NCBI RefSeq assembly: GCF_014334325.1
Contig: NZ_JACSET010000001.1
Location: 240,704 to 304,703, forward strand
Source of the DNA: Treponema sp. Marseille-Q4130
GTDB taxonomy: Bacteria; Spirochaetota; Spirochaetia; Treponematales; Treponemataceae
Reading direction: 5' to 3'
Length of the DNA stretch: 64,000 bases
Each line of letters starts with the position of its first letter. The first letter of the stretch is position 1. A program made the position numbers and the translations under genes. The notes below the pieces were generated by a model. The model was not told the origin of the DNA, made no database searches, and worked only from the letters and a program-made list of their open reading frames with translations. Below, in pieces: positions 1 through 7,811 of the stretch.

Positions 1-1
1 C

Positions 2-85
2 GCACTTGCAACGGCGATCCTCGCGATCGTCATCATCATGAATACGGTGCTGAATAAATTGACAAAGGGCAAATTTTCGATTTAG
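2..85 (+). CDS. ABC transporter permease, C-terminal end (partial)
   Basis: Frame 2 stays open from the window edge to a TAG at 83-85. The last residues are a hydrophobic segment (ILAIVIIMN) followed by a basic tail, as at the end of the last membrane helix of a binding-protein-dependent permease. The ATPase gene begins 78 bases downstream on the same strand, which fits a permease-ATPase pair of the FbpB/FbpC type. Only about 27 residues are visible, so family assignment rests on context. Confidence 0.6.
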   Translation, partial: ALATAILAIVIIMNTVLNKLTKGKFSI

Positions 86-163
86 CTTCGAGCGCGCGGG
101 GCGCAGGTCGCCGCAAGCCCTGCGAAATTTTTATTTATAAGTTAGGATAGTTTAGGAGAAATT

Positions 164-1234
164 ATGTCAACGGTGAGTATTAAAAACGTAACGAAAGTAT
201 ACGACGATGAAACGGTCATCGATACGTTCAACGCGGAGATAAAAGACGGAGAGTTCATAACGCTGCTCGGCCCTTCCGGCTGCGGCAAAACGACGCTTTT
301 GCGTATGATAGCGGGCTTCAGAAAACCTTCGACCGGTTCGATTTCGATCGCCGGAAAAATCGTGTCGGACGATACGACTTTCGTGCCGCCGGAAAAGCGC
401 GGCATCGGCATGGTCTTTCAAACCTACGCGGTGTGGCCGCACATGAACGTGTTCGACAACGTCGCTTATCCGCTGAAAATTCAAAAGCTGAAAAAAGACG
501 AAATCAAAAAGCGCGTCGGTGCGATCCTCGAAATCGTGCATTTGAGTCAATACGAAAAACGTATGCCGTCCCAGCTTTCAGGCGGTCAGCAGCAGCGCGT
601 AGCGCTCGGAAGAGCCCTCGTCGCCGAGCCGAAACTGCTCCTCCTCGACGAACCGCTTTCAAACCTCGACGCCAAGCTGCGGGAAAGTATGCGCTTCGAA
701 ATCAAAGATATTCAAAAAAAGCTCGGCATCACCGTCGTCTATGTCACGCACGATCAAGTCGAAGCGATGACGATGAGCGACCGCGTGTTTTTAATAAACA
801 ACGGCGTCGTACAGCAAGTCGGTTCTCCGCTCGAAATCTACCGCAATCCCGTCAATCAATTCGTCGCAAACTTTGTCGGAAAAGCGAACTTCCTCAAGGG
901 GACGGCGTCCGACGGCCGCATTTCGATTGCAGGAACGAATCAAAGCGTGCCGTATTCGGGAAATCTTTCGGGAAACGTCGTGCTGACGCTGCGTCCGGAA
1001 AATGTAAAGATCGTTCCGTCGGGAGGAGATCTCACCGGCACGATTCAAAATATGTACTATCTCGGAGATGAAAACGACTGCCGCGTCGACTTGGGCGGCG
1101 TTTCGCTTCGCATCATCGCAGATCCGCACAGCTTCGATTCGCTTTCAGCCGGTCAAAAGATCGATATGAAAATTCAGGATGAATTGGTATACGCCGACGA
1201 CGGCAAAGACGATCAATATAAAATTTTGACGTGA
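164..1234 (+). CDS. ABC transporter ATP-binding protein, FbpC/AfuC/PotA type
   Basis: This 356-residue protein is the ATPase of an import ABC transporter. Walker A (GPSGCGKTT) lies at residues 36-44, the signature LSGGQQQR starts at residue 138, Walker B is LLLLDEPLS around 158-166, and the H-loop VTHDQ follows. The last ~120 residues form a TOBE-like regulatory domain typical of the ferric, spermidine and sugar importers. The start has a good ribosome site (AGGAG). It follows a permease end, so the missing upstream genes are probably that permease and a binding protein. The substrate could be iron(III) or phosphosugars (Afu-like); the ATPase alone cannot decide. A second ATPase of the same type lies at 29075-30154. 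Confidence 0.9.
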   Translation: MSTVSIKNVTKVYDDETVIDTFNAEIKDGEFITLLGPSGCGKTTLLRMIAGFRKPSTGSISIAGKIVSDDTTFVPPEKRGIGMVFQTYAVWPHMNVFDNVAYPLKIQKLKKDEIKKRVGAILEIVHLSQYEKRMPSQLSGGQQQRVALGRALVAEPKLLLLDEPLSNLDAKLRESMRFEIKDIQKKLGITVVYVTHDQVEAMTMSDRVFLINNGVVQQVGSPLEIYRNPVNQFVANFVGKANFLKGTASDGRISIAGTNQSVPYSGNLSGNVVLTLRPENVKIVPSGGDLTGTIQNMYYLGDENDCRVDLGGVSLRIIADPHSFDSLSAGQKIDMKIQDELVYADDGKDDQYKILT

Positions 1235-1242
1235 TGAAAGGA

Positions 1243-1280
1243 CGGGAGCCGTATCGGAGCGCTTTACGGCTTCCGTTTTT
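1243..1280 (+). terminator. Rho-independent terminator after the ABC ATPase
   Basis: An 11-bp stem (1243-1253 with 1265-1275, one G-T pair) is followed by five T at 1276-1280. It sits 8 bases after the ATPase stop codon. Confidence 0.75.
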
Positions 1281-1307
1281 CCGCGCGCAGCTTGTTTTAT
1301 TCGTGCG

Positions 1308-1325
1308 GAGGGTTCAATATTCCGA
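1308..1325. repeat. Half copy of an intergenic repeat also seen at 32094
   Basis: These 18 bases match 32094-32111 at 15 of 18 positions. At 32 kb the motif is the left arm of a 12-bp inverted repeat; here the right arm is missing. It may be the decayed end of a dispersed palindromic element. Confidence 0.35.
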
Positions 1326-1415
1326 CGCCGCTTGAAGCTTCGCTGCGAGACTGTGTCGGACTTGTTGATTAAAAAAGAATTCATAAAAAAATCACCTTTT
1401 TTTCTCATATCGTGT

Positions 1416-1421
1416 TATAAT
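1416..1421 (+). promoter_or_regulatory. Possible -10 element for the amylase-family gene
   Basis: A perfect TATAAT lies 38 bases before the GTG start. No convincing -35 hexamer is seen 16-18 bases upstream. Confidence 0.4.
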
Positions 1422-1459
1422 TTACGAGTGTACGTCGATAAAGCGAACACGGAGATGCG

Positions 1460-4400
1460 GTGAAAATTTCGTATAATGAATTTCATGTAAGTAAAAAAGT
1501 CAGAGACCTCTGCCGTTTCAACGAAACGCTGTTCGCTTCTTCCGGCAACGTAATTTTCTCCGACCTGTATCAAGTGCGCACCTTTGCCGAAAAACTGAAC
1601 GCCTACTTCGATAAACGAAACGAACACGAAAAGCGCGTGTCGGCAGGCGAACTCAACGCGATGGGTCTTATCGATGAAATCTTCCATTACGTGTGTATGC
1701 TGTATCGAAGAGATGCGGCAGGGGAGTCGTTCAGCGCCCTCCTTGCAAAACTCGATGACGAATTCGGAGTCGCACAGACGGACGCTCTCCTCTTGTCGTT
1801 TATCGCCGAGTTTCCGCCGGCGGCCGTTCGTAACGGTACGGTGAGCGCCGAAGAGTATCTTTCCGAGACCGCATTCGACGAAGGTGCGAATCGCGAGCGG
1901 ACAAATCGTGAACAGACGCTTGAAGAACTTATACTCCTGCACCTTGCAAACGAAAATCCCGCATTTAAAAAATTCGCGATTTTGTTTGACGATGCGAAAC
2001 TCGCTCAAAACCCGTTGTATGGGAAGTCATGGGAAAGTATAAAAACGCATTTCGCTCTGCTTCCGCCGTTCGGTCCCTTCGCTCACGACCTCATTTCCAT
2101 GCTGAAAGAACCCGTTGTCTACAGTCCCGAAAGCCTCAAAGGTCAGCTCGATTACATCCGCCTGCACTGGGGGACGATGCTCGGGGATATGATCAAGCGC
2201 CTGCTCGCCGGCATCGATACGATGCAGGAAGAAGAAAAAGCGGCGTGGCAGGGCGGGGGTGAGATCGAAGCGGTGCCGTACAGCTACGAAAATCTCACAA
2301 AAGAATACGAGCGTTTCAGCGCGGACAGCGCCTGGATGCCGCGCGTCGTGCTCATTGCAAAGATGGTGCTCGTGTGGCTCGATCAGCTTTCAAAAAAATA
2401 TTCCCGCGCGATTACCCGTCTCGACGAAATCCCCAACGAAGAGCTCGACACACTTCGGGACGAAGGCTTTACGGGGCTCTGGCTCATCGGCTTATGGGAG
2501 CGGAGTTATGCGAGTAAGCGCATCAAGCAGATCAACGGAAATGCGGATGCGGCAGCGAGCGCATACAGCCTCTATGATTATGAAATCGCGCACGATATCG
2601 GCGGCTGGGATGCGCTCATAAACCTGCGTACACGGCTATGGCAGCGCGGCATCCGTCTCGCATCCGACATGGTGCCGAATCACACGGGTATGGATTCGAA
2701 GTGGGTCGTCGAAAAACCCGACCTCTTCATTCAGCGAAGGGATTGCCCCTTTCCGCACTACACGTTCAACGGCGAAAATCTTTCGCGCGACGGGCGGGTC
2801 GGCATCTATCTCGAAGATCACTATTATACGAAAACGGACTGCGCCGTCATCTTTAAGCGAGTCGACAACTATACCGGAGATGTGCGCTATATCTACCACG
2901 GAAACGACGGCACGGGTCTTCCGTGGAACGATACGGCACAGATCGATTTTTTGAATCCTGTTGCGCGAGAAGAAGTGATGCAGGAGATCGTCAACGTCGC
3001 GAAAAATTTTCCGATCATCAGATTCGATGCGGCGATGGTGCTCGCAAAAAAACACATCAGACGGCTGTGGTACCCTGAGCCGGGGCACGGAGGGGACATC
3101 GCGACGCGGAGTGAAACTTCTCTTTCGACGGAAGAATTCAATCAGGCGATCCCGAACGAATTTTGGAGAGAAGTCGTCGACAGGATCGCAGCCGAAGTTC
3201 CCGACACGCTCTTGCTCGCCGAAGCATTTTGGATGATGGAAGGTTACTTCGTCCGTACGCTCGGTATGCACCGTGTCTACAACAGCGCGTTTATGAACAT
3301 GCTCAAAAAAGAGGAAAATCAAAAATACCGCGATACGATAAAGAATACGTTGCGTTTCGATCCGCAAGTGCTCAAACGCTTTGTAAACTTCGTCAACAAT
3401 CCCGACGAAGAAACCGCCGTCGCGCAGTTCGGTAAGGGCGACAAATACTTCGGCGTGTGTACGCTCATGGTTACGATGCCCGGTCTTCCGATGTTCGGAC
3501 ACGGCCAGATCGAAGGTTTCGAAGAAAAGTACGGCATGGAATATACGCGCGCATATCGGAATGAAGTTCCCGACGAAGGGTTCGTCGCGCGTCATCGTCG
3601 CGATATTTTCCCGCTTATGAAAAAGCGCCGCCTTTTTGCGGACGTCGAAAATTTTTTATTTTACGATCTGTGGAACGAAGGCAGCGTCGATGAAAACGTA
3701 TTCGCCTATTCGAACTGTGCGGACGGAGAATGTTCGATCGTCGTCTACAACAATACGTACGGGAGATCCGCAGGGTGGATCAAAGATTCCGTGCCCTATG
3801 CCGTTAAAACGGGAAGCGGCGAAAACGACAGACAGCTTGTAACGCGGACTATAGTCGATGGACTGCATCTCAGCGGCGAACGCGATACGTACTGTATTTT
3901 CTATGAACAGCGGTTGGGGCTCTATTATATACGCGAAAACGGCGATATTCGTGAAAACGGATTGTTTATTTCGCTGAACGGATTCGAATCGCAGGTCTAT
4001 ACGGGTATCCGTCAAGTTAAGGACACCGACACGCATAAATACCGCACTTTGTGTGAAGCACTCGCAGGTCGAGGCGCAGAAGATTTGGATACGCTTTGGG
4101 AAGAGATCGAATACTGGGAATTGTATATGCCACTCGAAGCCTTCGCGATTTTTTTGATTGCGAAAACGGAATCGCTGCTGTATTCTGCGGACAGGCCGTA
4201 CTTGGATAAAAAAGCACTTGCAGATAAAGTGCAGTCGCTCATGGATGAAGTCGAAGAAACTGCGCTTGCATTCTACGCCGTAGCACGACGGTTTGCCGAA
4301 GACGCGGGTTTTAAAGTCGCGCCGCCTGAAAAACAATTTCGACAATTTAATAAAATGTTTTCCGCCGTTGTGTCGTCCCTTACGGATGCCGCTCTTTGCG

Positions 4401-5395
4401 ACCTGCACTCAGACGATTATGAAAAATTATTAAAATCTAAATCAGGCGGAGATTTTATCGCATTTGCGGCATCTGTCGAAAAATCGATTCCGTTATTATT
4501 AATTTGTCTTGCATCGGTCGGAGAACTCGCCGCATGCGGATGCGCGAAAAGATTTAATTTCGCACGGAAATTTGCCGAACATATAAAACGAACGGGATGT
4601 GCGAACGCGCCCGATAGGCATCAGCTGATGCGTGTCTTTGCTCTTGCACCTCTTGCCGAAAAAACAGTATTATTAAATAATTTGAAGAAAGCAGCTTACG
4701 GGCTTGCAGCGCTTTTCGTGCAAAGCGAAGACGCGGCGCTGCTCTCGGGAAATAATTTCTTCAACGGCATACAGTGGTTTAACAAAGAGTTGTCGGACAG
4801 CAGCTTGATATACTTTACCGCTGCGGCAACATTGTATGCACCGGAAGGGAAGAAAGACTTTGTTCGTGCATTGTATTTTCTTCTCAATGATGCTAAAATA
4901 AACGCATCGTTTAAGAGCGAATTATTTATTAATCAATTCGCACCCGGAAAAGGTTCTAAAGCTTTACCTCCCGTCGGGAAGAGAGAAGCTTCAAAGATAA
5001 CAACCGCCGGAGTATCCGGCAAGAAGCACAAGGAGCTGACTATGGAGACAACCACAGCAAAAAAACCGGCTGAAAAAAAAGCAGCGGTAAAAAAGACCGT
5101 TGCTAAAAAAACGACGGCGAAAAAGCCGGCGGCGAAAACTGCAACAAAGAAGGCTGCAGTAAAAAAGGCCCCCGCAAAAAAATCGGCTGCGAGCAAAACC
5201 GTCGCAAAGAAAACAACGGTAAAGAAACCCGTTGCAAAGAAGACGGCAGCAAAAAAAACCGTCGCAAGCAAGACGACGGCGAAAAAAACGACCGCTAAAA
5301 AGACTGCCGTAAAAAAGACACCTGCAAAAAAAGCTCCGGCAAAGAAGACCGTTGCTAAAAAGACGACGGCAAAGAAAACCGCCGAAAAAAAATAA
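1460..5395 (+). CDS. GH13 alpha-amylase-family protein continuous with a histone-H1-like tail
   Basis: This open frame encodes 1311 residues and starts at GTG after GGAGATG. Residues ~1-280 are an uncharacterised helical region. A GH13 barrel follows: region I SDMVPNHTG, region II IIRFDAAM with the likely nucleophile D523, and region III LLAEAFW with the likely acid/base E588. Region IV is atypical (NFVNNPDEE instead of the usual NHD), so activity is plausible but not certain. The amylase-like part fills about 1180 residues. From residue 1195 the frame continues without a stop into a 117-residue Lys/Ala/Thr-rich tail. That tail has its own start signals (see 5042). No signal peptide is visible, so the protein is probably cytoplasmic and may act on storage glucans. 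Whether the long fusion protein is really made is unknown. Confidence 0.8.
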   Translation: MKISYNEFHVSKKVRDLCRFNETLFASSGNVIFSDLYQVRTFAEKLNAYFDKRNEHEKRVSAGELNAMGLIDEIFHYVCMLYRRDAAGESFSALLAKLDDEFGVAQTDALLLSFIAEFPPAAVRNGTVSAEEYLSETAFDEGANRERTNREQTLEELILLHLANENPAFKKFAILFDDAKLAQNPLYGKSWESIKTHFALLPPFGPFAHDLISMLKEPVVYSPESLKGQLDYIRLHWGTMLGDMIKRLLAGIDTMQEEEKAAWQGGGEIEAVPYSYENLTKEYERFSADSAWMPRVVLIAKMVLVWLDQLSKKYSRAITRLDEIPNEELDTLRDEGFTGLWLIGLWERSYASKRIKQINGNADAAASAYSLYDYEIAHDIGGWDALINLRTRLWQRGIRLASDMVPNHTGMDSKWVVEKPDLFIQRRDCPFPHYTFNGENLSRDGRVGIYLEDHYYTKTDCAVIFKRVDNYTGDVRYIYHGNDGTGLPWNDTAQIDFLNPVAREEVMQEIVNVAKNFPIIRFDAAMVLAKKHIRRLWYPEPGHGGDIATRSETSLSTEEFNQAIPNEFWREVVDRIAAEVPDTLLLAEAFWMMEGYFVRTLGMHRVYNSAFMNMLKKEENQKYRDTIKNTLRFDPQVLKRFVNFVNNPDEETAVAQFGKGDKYFGVCTLMVTMPGLPMFGHGQIEGFEEKYGMEYTRAYRNEVPDEGFVARHRRDIFPLMKKRRLFADVENFLFYDLWNEGSVDENVFAYSNCADGECSIVVYNNTYGRSAGWIKDSVPYAVKTGSGENDRQLVTRTIVDGLHLSGERDTYCIFYEQRLGLYYIRENGDIRENGLFISLNGFESQVYTGIRQVKDTDTHKYRTLCEALAGRGAEDLDTLWEEIEYWELYMPLEAFAIFLIAKTESLLYSADRPYLDKKALADKVQSLMDEVEETALAFYAVARRFAEDAGFKVAPPEKQFRQFNKMFSAVVSSLTDAALCDLHSDDYEKLLKSKSGGDFIAFAASVEKSIPLLLICLASVGELAACGCAKRFNFARKFAEHIKRTGCANAPDRHQLMRVFALAPLAEKTVLLNNLKKAAYGLAALFVQSEDAALLSGNNFFNGIQWFNKELSDSSLIYFTAAATLYAPEGKKDFVRALYFLLNDAKINASFKSELFINQFAPGKGSKALPPVGKREASKITTAGVSGKKHKELTMETTTAKKPAEKKAAVKKTVAKKTTAKKPAAKTATKKAAVKKAPAKKSAASKTVAKKTTVKKPVAKKTAAKKTVASKTTAKKTTAKKTAVKKTPAKKAPAKKTVAKKTTAKKTAEKK
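4871..4899 (+). promoter_or_regulatory. Putative promoter inside the amylase gene, upstream of the H1-like part
   Basis: TTGTAT (4871-4876), a 17-base spacer and TAAAAT (4894-4899) match a sigma-70-type promoter. A 7-bp inverted repeat (4917-4923 with 4935-4941) follows. The internal ATG at 5042 is about 135 bases downstream. Confidence 0.45.
5042..5395 (+). CDS. Histone-H1-like Lys/Ala/Thr-rich protein from an internal start
   Basis: An AGGAG (5031-5035) stands 6 bases before an in-frame ATG. The predicted 117-residue product begins METTTAKKPAEKK and consists almost entirely of degenerate KKTxAKK/AKKPA units, like the C-terminal domain of histone H1 and bacterial H1-like proteins. Such proteins bind DNA without sequence specificity. 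It shares its frame with the preceding GH13 gene and no stop separates them. It could therefore be made alone from the internal start, as a tail on the amylase, or both. A promoter-like sequence inside the upstream gene and a terminator just after the stop favour separate expression. Confidence 0.65.
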   Translation: METTTAKKPAEKKAAVKKTVAKKTTAKKPAAKTATKKAAVKKAPAKKSAASKTVAKKTTVKKPVAKKTAAKKTVASKTTAKKTTAKKTAVKKTPAKKAPAKKTVAKKTTAKKTAEKK

Positions 5396-5420
5396 TCAAA
5401 AGCAATTAATTATTTGTGAT

Positions 5421-5453
5421 AAAAGCGGTGCATGGACGCCGCTTTTTGTTTTT
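5421..5453 (+). terminator. Rho-independent terminator after the amylase/H1 gene
   Basis: A 10-bp stem (5421-5430 with 5437-5446, one G-T pair) with a 6-base loop runs into a T-rich tract, 25 bases after the stop codon. Confidence 0.8.
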
Positions 5454-5462
5454 ACGACGGTG

Positions 5463-5796
5463 TTTCCCCTATCGTAAAAAATGCGGTTTCGCTTTCCCAA
5501 TCGAAGACGGTGTTTTCGCGTGCGCTTTCGAGGAGACGCACGATTTTTTCGAACTCTTTCGATGAAAGCGCATCTGCGATCCGTGCGCCGTATGCGGACG
5601 ATTTCGCATCGAACCACTTTGCAAGTTCTTCTTCCGTGATCCGCCGTTTTTCGACAAAGCGGCGCGATAAGCTTCTTACAATAAAGCCTTTGTTTTCGAA
5701 TGTGCGGACGACGGACGATGCATCCCAGTTGAAAAGAGGGTTTTCCGTATCGCCGAAAAATTCGTCTTCCGCCGCTTTCATTTTTGCAAGCGTGTC
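5463..5796 (-). pseudogene. Duplicated 3' fragment of rarA, fused to helicase remnants
   Basis: These 334 bases match 11880-12213, the 3' end of the intact rarA gene, without indels at a constant offset of 6417; about nine in ten bases look identical by eye. Read on the minus strand, it carries the last ~110 codons of RarA, starting at about [13 protein letters not shown] and ending in its own stop. Upstream on the same strand it abuts pieces of a UvrD/PcrA-type helicase, not the rest of rarA. The junction lies at about 5796. It is a recombination scar with no start signals of its own. Confidence 0.85.
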
Positions 5797-5811
5797 GGGG
5801 TGTTCATGGAA

Positions 5812-6201
5812 CAGGCGGGATCGGCAGCATGATGAGATCGTCGAAGTCGACCGCGTTGTACAGCTTCAATCCCCGCTCGTACGATTCGTAGAGCGCGCGG
5901 TACATATCGTTTATCTCTCCCAATTTTTGATGTCTAAAAAGAGGTTCGCGATTTTGTAAACGGCGAGCACGTCGGACGTAAACTGCAGTTCGCGCGCGGC
6001 TTTATTCGGAAAAGTCAGTGCAAGGATCACGCTTTGAGGGATGCCCTTGTCGAGGATGTGCGCGATGCGGTACGTGATGACGCGCGTTTTGCGGCTTCCT
6101 GCTCCGGCGATGATCAAAATCGGTCCGTCGATTGTCATGACGGCTCGCAGCTGTTCGGGGTTGAGTTCCGTTTCCAATGCATGTATGTCGAGTTCGGACA
6201 T
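5812..6201 (-). pseudogene. Broken N-terminal part of a UvrD/PcrA-type DNA helicase
   Basis: On the minus strand the frame from ATG 6201 reads MSELDIHALETELNPEQL and continues into a helicase motif I. The P-loop is AGAGSRKTR, where the family has GAGSGKT, so an essential glycine is changed to arginine. The frame stops at 5911-5913. In another frame the homology continues with a segment ending NAVDFDDLI, a family landmark that normally lies further along. The gene therefore has a frameshift, a large internal deletion and a mutated ATP site. It then runs into the rarA fragment. It is almost certainly non-functional. Confidence 0.85.
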
Positions 6202-6290
6202 GGCGCACAATGTAGTACTCGGAACGCTTTTTGTGCAAGCGCACACGGGGTGAAAATGAAAAATATACAATATATCTCCATTTTCCGGAT

Positions 6291-6308
6291 AATGTAAACG
6301 TTTATCAT
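6291..6308. promoter_or_regulatory. Upstream LacI-type operator
   Basis: The palindromic core TAAACGTTTA (6295-6304) with the flank ATG...TCAT is the same sequence as at 6441-6458. A central CG is typical of LacI/GalR-family operators. The two cores are 149 bases apart centre to centre, which would allow DNA looping. Confidence 0.7.
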
Positions 6309-6402
6309 TTACTTTTTCGGAACTAAGGCGTGTTACTATGTATTATATTGATAATATTTGATATTTAGTGATAAAATTTTTTTATAATTTTATTTTTTTT
6401 TC

Positions 6403-6430
6403 TTGACAGCGCTATATTATGTGGTATACT
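6403..6430 (+). promoter_or_regulatory. Promoter of the aroA-like/TRAP operon
   Basis: TTGACA (6403-6408), a 16-base spacer and TATACT (6425-6430). Transcription should start near 6437, immediately before the downstream operator. Confidence 0.75.
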
Positions 6431-6440
6431 TGTTGATAAA

Positions 6441-6458
6441 GTGTAAACGTTTATCATT
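6441..6458. promoter_or_regulatory. Proximal LacI-type operator
   Basis: The core TAAACGTTTA (6444-6453) lies just after the predicted transcription start and before the ribosome site (GGAGG near 6465). A bound repressor here would block the operon. The likely ligand-responsive regulator is the LacI-family protein encoded at the far end of the operon. Confidence 0.75.
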
Positions 6459-6478
6459 TTTGTCGGAGGCATACTGTT

Positions 6479-7765
6479 ATGGAATATGTTGTCAAACCTT
6501 CCGTTTTGTCGGGGCGGAGTGCAATTCCGGGAAATAAATCCGGTACGGCGCGCGGAATTGTTTTCGGCTCTCTGGCAAGCGGCAGAAGTATTTTATACAA
6601 TCCTTTAAATAATTTGGACAGTTATTCGATCGTATATATGATGCGTGCGCTCGGAGCTGAAATCGATACGTCCGATAATGCAAAATGGATTATCGACGGC
6701 GTGGACGGAAAACCGAAACAACCGGCATGCGTGCTCGACGCGCAAAATTCCGGAACGGGATTTTATTTTGCGTTGGCCGTAGCGAGTCTTATCGACGGAT
6801 ACAGCGTTCTTACCGGCGACTATCAAATTTGCTACAGACCTGCACAGCCGATGATCGATGCGATCAATTCGATGGGCGGTACCGCTTTTTCGACGCGCGA
6901 TTCCGGTACGGCGCCGATTGTTGTGCGGGGACCTATCAAAGGCGGAGAATTTTCAATGCCGGGTGTCAACTCGCAATGGATGACACCCTTTTTATGCGCG
7001 TGCGCTTTGACGGAAAAAGGCGCGCTGATTCATGAAACAAATCTATTGGAGCATCCCTATGTCGATATGACAATCGGTATGCTGCGAATTGCCGGTGTTA
7101 CCGTTGAAAATCGCAATTACGATGAATTCTACGTACCGGGAAACCAAAAGTTTCATGCGTTTGAATATACGTTGCCGGGAGATTGGGGTTCTGCCGGTTA
7201 TCCGCTGGTTGCGACCGCGATTTCGCCGGGTTCAAAAGTACAATTTACGGGTCTCGATATCAATGATTTTGCGGGAGAGACCGCATATGTACAAATTTTA
7301 AAAGATATGGGTGCTCGTGTCGAAGTTATCGATGAAGGCAGAGGTGGTGTCATCGTTGAGGGATGTGCCGATTTGCAGGGTATAGAAATAGATTGCTCCG
7401 GTACTCCCGATGCGGTTCCTGCGCTTGCCGTACTCGGAACACAGGCTTCGGGAAAAACGGTGCTGAGGAATATCGGTGCCTGCCGTTTAAAAGAAACCGA
7501 TAGGGCGAAATCGATAAAAGAAGAATTAACAAAAATGGGCGCACGGCTTGAAGAAACGGAGGATACGCTGACCGTTTATCGTTCCCGGCTGCACGGTACG
7601 CATATCAGCGGGCATAATGATCATCGCATCGTCATGGCGATGAGTGTCGCCGGTCTTGCTGCAGAAGGAGAAACTGTCATCGATACTGCCGAGTGTTCTG
7701 CTGTATCCTTTCCGAATTTTTTTGAAGTGATGACTTCGATACGGGCTGATATAGTACGCAGGTGA
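6479..7765 (+). CDS. Divergent EPSP synthase (AroA-family) paralogue
   Basis: This 428-residue protein has the enolpyruvyl-transferase fold. By eye against E. coli AroA, many ligand residues remain: K20-S21-x3-R25 in the N-terminal PGNKSGTAR, the YRP arginine, SQ in VNSQW, the Asp in TPDAVPALA, KETDR, and NDHR. Two are lost. The NAGTxxR motif reads NSGTGFY, so its arginine is replaced by tyrosine, and the C-terminal catalytic lysine position reads Val (SAVSFPNFF). These changes suggest a different substrate or reaction, not shikimate-pathway duty. The gene leads an operon with a TAXI-TRAP transporter under a LacI-type operator, which points to metabolism of an imported carboxylate. Start ATG follows GGAGG. 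Confidence 0.8.
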   Translation: MEYVVKPSVLSGRSAIPGNKSGTARGIVFGSLASGRSILYNPLNNLDSYSIVYMMRALGAEIDTSDNAKWIIDGVDGKPKQPACVLDAQNSGTGFYFALAVASLIDGYSVLTGDYQICYRPAQPMIDAINSMGGTAFSTRDSGTAPIVVRGPIKGGEFSMPGVNSQWMTPFLCACALTEKGALIHETNLLEHPYVDMTIGMLRIAGVTVENRNYDEFYVPGNQKFHAFEYTLPGDWGSAGYPLVATAISPGSKVQFTGLDINDFAGETAYVQILKDMGARVEVIDEGRGGVIVEGCADLQGIEIDCSGTPDAVPALAVLGTQASGKTVLRNIGACRLKETDRAKSIKEELTKMGARLEETEDTLTVYRSRLHGTHISGHNDHRIVMAMSVAGLAAEGETVIDTAECSAVSFPNFFEVMTSIRADIVRR

Positions 7766-7811
7766 TTTTGAATACTTGATGTTTTCTGCAAAATTTTTTA
7801 TAGGAGGTTAT

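Noticed and set aside
5054-5390. Dense short repeats resembling a repeat array
   Set aside because: They are codons for Lys/Ala/Thr in the H1-like tail, in frame and of irregular unit length; there are no spacers as in CRISPR.
5432-5959. Plus-strand open frame of 175 codons
   Set aside because: It is the reverse shadow of the rarA fragment and helicase remnant, with no start signals.
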